A DNA stretch of 64,000 bases from the NCBI RefSeq assembly GCF_003351745.1, contig NZ_CP031222.1:2586207-2650206 (forward strand), written 5' to 3'. The translations under genes and the position numbers were made by a program. The stretch comes from Aquirhabdus parva. Its GTDB lineage: Bacteria > Pseudomonadota > Gammaproteobacteria > Pseudomonadales > Moraxellaceae. Shown here piece after piece: positions 59,513 through 64,000 of the stretch (positions are counted from its first letter, which is position 1; every line of letters begins with the position of its first letter). The notes beneath the pieces were generated by a model that worked only from the letters and a program-made list of their open reading frames with translations, was not told where the DNA came from and did not search any database.

Positions 59513-60655
59513 TCACTTAATTGAGGTTGGATTTGCTTTGGGCTGCGGCCGATTTAAAATCGTGATCATCATTTTCTCCAGTGCTTTAACATCCACACTG
59601 CGCACTACGGTGTTTACCCGCTCTCCCAGATCTGGCCCCCAGCCTTGCGCCCATGACAAAGTATTGCCATAGCCTGCACCGGAGTCCGTATCGACATCCA
59701 CCAGCAGATCGTCGGATTGGGTGATGATGCTGGGATCAAGCCACACTGCTGTCGCGATATCATCCCAAAGTGGGAATCCAGCCTCGTTATATTGTCTCAG
59801 CGCCTTGGCTATCGGCGTCTGTGATGCCGTCATGTCATTGAGCAACTTCGGTGTTAACTCGGTTGCGGTCGATGGGTCAACAGGGATCATCACGATATGC
59901 TTCCAAGGCTCACGCAATACGATGCGCGCCGCCTCAGGGTCCCAGCGGAAGTTAAATTCTAAACGCGGCGTATTGCGATATTCACGGCCAAACTGCTCGG
60001 CACTTTTGGAAGTAAGCTGCTGATGCGGATTAACACTGCCGCCCATATAGATCAGCTCTTTAGCGGTTGCGGCAAAGGTAGGGTCTAGACGCGCTGCCAG
60101 TGCCAAGTTGGTCAAAGGCCCTGTCGCAATAATCGTGACTTGCCCCGGAAACTCATGCACTTTACGGATCAAGAAATTCGCCGCAATCTCATTGGAAGGC
60201 TTGATCTGTGGATCCCCCTCAGGCAAATGAGGCACTTCATAAGGACCATGAAACTTAGGCTGAGTTTGGATCGTGCCGTCAGGGAACTTGTCGTCCATCC
60301 ACGCCCCTTTCCAGACTAACCGACCATGCAACGCTTCCCATTTATTGGTGAAGGCTTTGGTATTTAAGAGTGGAAAAATGGCACCGGGCACCACAGGAAT
60401 GTCCGTACGCCCAGCGATCTCTAGCATACGCAGTGCATGGGCAACATTCTCGTCCCGCCAAGCATCGCCACTGACTACGGTAATACCCAGTACATCGACA
60501 TAAGGTGACATCAAAGCCATGAGCTGCGCAGCTCTGGGGCCGGCAATATCATCATCCAGAATGACTTTACGCTGATCTGCCGCATTTGCGGGGATAGTAG
60601 ACGCTAAACAGCACAGTGCGATGGCGGAATACATGAATTTACGAGGAGAAAACAT
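59513..60655 (-). CDS. Secreted inosine-uridine-type nucleoside hydrolase
   Basis: Cleaves nucleosides to base plus ribose. 380 aa with a signal peptide (YSAIALCCLASTIPANA). The N-terminal metal motif is VILDDDIAGPRAAQLMALM, in which the usual DTDPGxDDA appears as DDDIAGPRA. Further matches are VSGDAWRDENVAHALRMLE, IIATGPLTNLALAARLDP, YMGGSVNPHQQ and FNFRWDPEAARIVL. The core fits the family, but the altered first loop may change metal coordination or substrate. Preceded by a terminator that follows the receptor gene, within 10-20 nt of its GAGG site. Confidence 0.88.
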   Translation of the reverse strand: MFSPRKFMYSAIALCCLASTIPANAADQRKVILDDDIAGPRAAQLMALMSPYVDVLGITVVSGDAWRDENVAHALRMLEIAGRTDIPVVPGAIFPLLNTKAFTNKWEALHGRLVWKGAWMDDKFPDGTIQTQPKFHGPYEVPHLPEGDPQIKPSNEIAANFLIRKVHEFPGQVTIIATGPLTNLALAARLDPTFAATAKELIYMGGSVNPHQQLTSKSAEQFGREYRNTPRLEFNFRWDPEAARIVLREPWKHIVMIPVDPSTATELTPKLLNDMTASQTPIAKALRQYNEAGFPLWDDIATAVWLDPSIITQSDDLLVDVDTDSGAGYGNTLSWAQGWGPDLGERVNTVVRSVDVKALEKMMITILNRPQPKANPTSIK

Positions 60656-60667
60656 GATATATACCTC

Positions 60668-60697
60668 AAAAAAAAGCGACGTTTAGCTAAACGTCGC
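60668..60697 (-). terminator. Strong terminator between the TonB receptor and nucleoside hydrolase genes
   Basis: GCGACGTTTAGCTAAACGTCGC (60676-60697) is a perfect palindrome giving a 9- to 10-bp stem; on the minus strand it is followed by eight T (60675-60668). The Shine-Dalgarno of the next gene starts a few nt later, so it can act as an intra-operon attenuator. Confidence 0.9.
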
Positions 60698-60727
60698 GGA
60701 GGAAGGAAAAAAGTAAATCATGAAAAA

Positions 60728-63154
60728 TTAGAAGTTCTGTTTGAACTGCACACCGACCATACGCGGTTCGTTGATCATGCCGGTCAAGTTGTTAAAGTCG
60801 ATACCACTGGTGGTGCGGATGGTATTGGTAATGTTCCGTGCAAAAACTGCCGCTTCGTATTTACCTGCATCCCAGTTATAACCCACCCGTAACCCTCCTT
60901 CGAGGATAGGCTGGCTCTTAAACTCTGCCGACTCATACAAGAAGAAATTGGCTGAACTGCGATATGACCAGTCGGTGTAGACAAAAAACTCGTCATCTTT
61001 ATTCAAGTTCAATGGGATACCATAACGGAGCGTCACGTTGCTAATCCACTTCGGTGCTTGAGGCAGTGGATTACCATTGATCGATACTAAAGTTTTGCCA
61101 TTTTTCACAATCTCAGGATCGGTAACGGTACATGTGCGGCAAGGCGCGACATAAAGATTCGGATCTTTAATTTCGGTATCGTTATAACTGGTACCCAGAG
61201 TGAATTTTAAGTGCTCCGTCAGATTGGCTTGGAAGTCGACTTCAGCACCTTGTCCAATGCTCTTATCCGCATTGATCAACACGTTGCTGTTGTTTTGTCC
61301 ACCAACCACTGTTAACTGTTGGTTTTTCACGTCATAGCGGAAAACGCTAAAGTTCAGGCGAGCTCTCTTATCAAATAAGTCCGACTTAAAGCCCGCTTCA
61401 TAGGAAGTAACCGTCTCCGCTTGTGCAACAGTGATCGGTACAAACTCTGTTGGTGGTGCGATACTTGGTGCGCGGAAGCCTGTTGCAACACGCGCATACA
61501 AGTTCACATCAGGTGTGATGGCATAGGTACCGCTCACATCCCAATTCACTTTATTGACATCAGCATCTGCGCTTTTCGCACCGAGCATCGGTACTTTATC
61601 TGCAAGTTTCACGTCAAAATTACGCTCATCGTGGGTGTAGCGTATCCCGCCGCGTACCTTAAATTTATCCGTGAGATCATAACTGGCGGAACCAAAGGCA
61701 GCCCAAGCCTTATTGTCTTGTTCCCATATCATATCCGTGGTTTTCTGACCTGAAGGATTAGACAACGTGTTATAACCTATTGACTCACCAGTGATATCAT
61801 CCCAGAAATAATAGACACCCGCTTGCCAGTTCAGTGGCTGTCCACTCTTGGATTCGATACGGAACTCTTGGGTCAGCTGTTTGTGATCATTCACGCCACC
61901 ACTGGTTTCTACTGGAAATGGAATTAAACCCGGGCCTGAAGGTGGAGCAAATACGGCACCGTATCCGCCATCAATATCACCACGCGTAAAGTATTTATTA
62001 ATCGTTTCATAACCGGTGATCGAGCTAATTTTGAATTGATCAAAATTCCAGGTCAGATGCAGATTGGTACCAGATGTTTGTAACTCTTGCTTGTTATGTG
62101 CATCGGTTGATATTTCGGCAGGATCAAAACCATCAATGAGTTTATTAGTGCCGGGTTGAATAATGTTTGCACGGAACAATCGTGCAGAGCCGCTCATATC
62201 CCGCGCATGCACATTCAATAACGCTGAAAAGTCATCGCTCGGTTTGTACAGCAACTGGATACGGCCCGCTTTCTCATCGTAGCCCTCAAGCTTGCCACCT
62301 GTCACAGTGTCCTTGACCCAATCATCACGATGCTGAACCAAGCCAGATACCCGTACAGCCAAGACATCGTTCAAGGGAATATTGATGGCACCTTCTGCAT
62401 TCGCCGTATTATAAGTCCCGTCGGAAAGACTATAGTAACCACTAACTTTATTGTCTAAAGTCGGTTTGACGGAATCAAACTTCACCACACCAGCGGGTGA
62501 GTTACGACCAAACAAAGTGCCCTGTGGACCACGCAATACTTCTACAGCCGCCAAGTCAAACATTGGATAGCCTTTTAGTACCGCATTTTCCTGCACGATA
62601 TCGTCATAAACGAGAGACACGGGTTGCGAGGCGTAGGTATTAAAGTCGGTATTGCCATATCCGCGGATATATAAACGCGGGAAGCTACGACCGTTTGAAG
62701 ACTCAATGTTTAAGCTCGGTGTTTTTGCTGCGAGTACACGAATATCCTGCCCACCAGAATTGAGCACATTCAATTGTTCACCGCGGATCAAAGAGACCGA
62801 AACAGGCACATTTTTAATATTTTCGGTACGACGCGATGCCGTAACCGTAACTGCTTCCAGTTTCGGTGCGGCTTCAGTTGCGGCCGTCGGTGTGGAATCT
62901 GTTGCGGGTGCAGCGACTGCTGTATCAGCAACAGGCGCAGGCTGAGGTGCATCTTCTGCCCAAGTCATCCCGATTGGCAAGGTCATTCCCAAAAGCAAGC
63001 CACCAATTTTGCCCAGTGAACTGGCTTGACTCAAGTGTTTAGACGTCATTTCAAAACTGGCGCGGCTCAATGCTTGTGCTAGCACGTTTTTAACCAGCTT
63101 TAAGGAAGGCGAAGATGGTTCGCCATGCTGTTTGACACGCCTAGATTCACTCAT
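60728..63154 (-). CDS. TonB-dependent outer-membrane receptor (probably for nucleosides)
   Basis: 808 aa from ATG 63154 (GGGGAC site); an ATG at 63049 lies closer to the signal peptide (LGKIGGLLLGMTLPIGMTWA). A TonB-box-like LEAVTVTASRR precedes the plug domain (VPVSVSLIRGEQLNVLNSGG, LRGPQGTLFGRNSPAGV). The beta-barrel follows and ends in the classical C-terminal Phe (VGVQFKQNF). Its substrate is inferred only from the adjacent nucleoside-processing genes. Divergent from the deaminase gene and followed by a strong terminator. Confidence 0.93.
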   Translation of the reverse strand: MSESRRVKQHGEPSSPSLKLVKNVLAQALSRASFEMTSKHLSQASSLGKIGGLLLGMTLPIGMTWAEDAPQPAPVADTAVAAPATDSTPTAATEAAPKLEAVTVTASRRTENIKNVPVSVSLIRGEQLNVLNSGGQDIRVLAAKTPSLNIESSNGRSFPRLYIRGYGNTDFNTYASQPVSLVYDDIVQENAVLKGYPMFDLAAVEVLRGPQGTLFGRNSPAGVVKFDSVKPTLDNKVSGYYSLSDGTYNTANAEGAINIPLNDVLAVRVSGLVQHRDDWVKDTVTGGKLEGYDEKAGRIQLLYKPSDDFSALLNVHARDMSGSARLFRANIIQPGTNKLIDGFDPAEISTDAHNKQELQTSGTNLHLTWNFDQFKISSITGYETINKYFTRGDIDGGYGAVFAPPSGPGLIPFPVETSGGVNDHKQLTQEFRIESKSGQPLNWQAGVYYFWDDITGESIGYNTLSNPSGQKTTDMIWEQDNKAWAAFGSASYDLTDKFKVRGGIRYTHDERNFDVKLADKVPMLGAKSADADVNKVNWDVSGTYAITPDVNLYARVATGFRAPSIAPPTEFVPITVAQAETVTSYEAGFKSDLFDKRARLNFSVFRYDVKNQQLTVVGGQNNSNVLINADKSIGQGAEVDFQANLTEHLKFTLGTSYNDTEIKDPNLYVAPCRTCTVTDPEIVKNGKTLVSINGNPLPQAPKWISNVTLRYGIPLNLNKDDEFFVYTDWSYRSSANFFLYESAEFKSQPILEGGLRVGYNWDAGKYEAAVFARNITNTIRTTSGIDFNNLTGMINEPRMVGVQFKQNF

Positions 63155-63470
63155 AATAGTCCCCAATGGCATAATGAAAATGATTAAAAAATTTAAAGCA
63201 GGCTGCCCCCTGCTTGACCCCAGATAGGCGATTACAGACTGCAAAAGAAAAAACACATTCCAACAACATGGACCCGATACTAGCAACTAATTCTTGTGCC
63301 ACCCATGTTGCGGCGGTTATGTGGAGTATTGGTAAAATCGAATTTTTAAGCCCTGCATTCCGTCCTATACTCATCGTCATGTTGGCTTTGCAGCCTCCCA
63401 TTGATCGTAATGTGCAGATCGGTAGAGCCTGTCTGACCTTTCATTACCCTGATTAGGCATGCTAAAAAAC
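63155..63470. other. Divergent promoter region between TonB receptor and deaminase genes
   Basis: 316 bp with no convincing gene. The start of the receptor reading frame could extend into it, but without a ribosome site. No operator was recognised. Confidence 0.5.
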
Positions 63471-64000
63471 ATGAATACAGAAATAGAAGCCGCTATAAAC
63501 ACATCAGCGCCGGTAGAAACACAATCCTTGTCTATTCGCGATCAGGATTTCTTACGCCAAGCCATTGCCCTATCACAGCAATCCCGCGAACAAGGCAAAC
63601 ATCCTTTCGCGGCTATCGTGGTCAATCCAGACGGAAAAATCGTTGCCCAAGCAGGTAATAACTCGCTCCCGCCGGAAGGCGATCCTACCCGTCATGCCGA
63701 AATTGTGGCCGTGGGTATGGCGGCTAAAATTCTTACCCCGCATGAGATGCAAGGGTGTACGCTCTATACCAACGCTGAGCCTTGTGCGATGTGTGCAGGC
63801 GGTATCTATTGGGGCGGGATTGGTCGCGTGGTTTATGGTATTTCAGAAGTTCACTTACTTGAGATCACAGGCAACCACCCTGAAAATCCGACACTCTCCT
63901 TGCCCTGTCGGCAAGTATTTGCCAGTGGTCAGCGTCCAACTACCGTGATTGGACCCTGCCTAATTGAAGAAGCTGCTGCCGTTCACGAAGGTTTTTGGAA
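63471..64000 (+). CDS. Nucleoside/guanine-type deaminase, 3' end cut by window edge
   Basis: Zinc deaminase of the cytidine-deaminase superfamily, about 177 codons visible, lacking only the last residues. Translated by eye from ATG 63471: the zinc motifs are TRHAEIVAV (His-Ala-Glu) and AEPCAMCAGG (PCxxC), with HPFAAIVVNPDGKIVAQAGN before them. The placement beside nucleoside hydrolases suggests a guanine or nucleoside deaminase acting on imported bases. ATG 63459 is an in-frame alternative. No signal peptide, so cytosolic. Confidence 0.92.
   Translation, partial: MNTEIEAAINTSAPVETQSLSIRDQDFLRQAIALSQQSREQGKHPFAAIVVNPDGKIVAQAGNNSLPPEGDPTRHAEIVAVGMAAKILTPHEMQGCTLYTNAEPCAMCAGGIYWGGIGRVVYGISEVHLLEITGNHPENPTLSLPCRQVFASGQRPTTVIGPCLIEEAAAVHEGFW

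Overview
The window reads as a stretch of a gammaproteobacterial chromosome, most likely from the Moraxellaceae (Acinetobacter or a close relative). This is an inference from gene content and order (grpE-dnaK, def / LysM protein / dprA / tsaC, phoB-phoR, ureABC-EFG-J, aceE-aceF, glmM-pdxH) and not from any marker gene. GC content by eye is in the mid to upper forties for most genes. No rRNA, tRNA, CRISPR array, prophage or transposase was seen.

Layout. 1-2.7 kb: grpE and the first ~594 codons of dnaK, both on the minus strand and each with a credible heat-shock (sigma-32) promoter and a strong 5' UTR hairpin. 2.8-9.1 kb: an esterase, a three-subunit membrane-bound FAD sugar dehydrogenase (small subunit, GMC flavoprotein with an Fe-S cysteine motif, tri-heme cytochrome c) and a divergent OprB-type sugar porin. 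9.1-14.8 kb: an acyl-CoA ligase, tsaC, dprA, a LysM protein and def. 14.9-20.9 kb: a small membrane protein, beta-carbonic anhydrase, a fold-III ornithine/lysine decarboxylase with a terminator-like leader, an orphan ParA-type ATPase, a GXWXG/DUF4334 protein and a choline-dehydrogenase-like GMC enzyme. 21-28.5 kb: bioF, bioB, an SCP2 protein, phoB-phoR with candidate Pho boxes, a zinc alcohol dehydrogenase and an alpha/beta hydrolase.

28.8-34.9 kb is the urease operon ureA-ureB-ureC-[PIN gene]-ureE-ureF-ureG-ureJ. An AT-rich gene for a PIN-like nuclease (386 aa) sits between ureC and ureE and is flanked by an 11-bp direct repeat that contains the ureC stop codon and a Shine-Dalgarno. No ureD lies in the window. 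35-50.9 kb holds mixed housekeeping and accessory genes: MdtD-type efflux pump, carbon-nitrogen hydrolase, GNAT, PhnB-like protein, metY, cysK, an HxlR/SMR divergent pair, MAPEG protein, ppa, ridA, pdxH, glmM, a Nudix-like protein, guaB and two tandem membrane-anchored beta-repeat proteins.

51-55.5 kb is aceE-aceF. 55.7-64 kb looks like a purine-nucleoside scavenging locus: TonB-dependent receptor, secreted nucleoside hydrolase, BMP-family binding protein, lipoprotein nucleosidase and periplasmic nucleoside permease on the minus strand, with a divergent nucleoside/guanine-type deaminase that runs off the window. The genes are separated by intrinsic terminators, which suggests unequal expression or several transcripts. 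The most unusual items are the PIN gene inside the urease operon and this surface-to-cytoplasm nucleoside locus.
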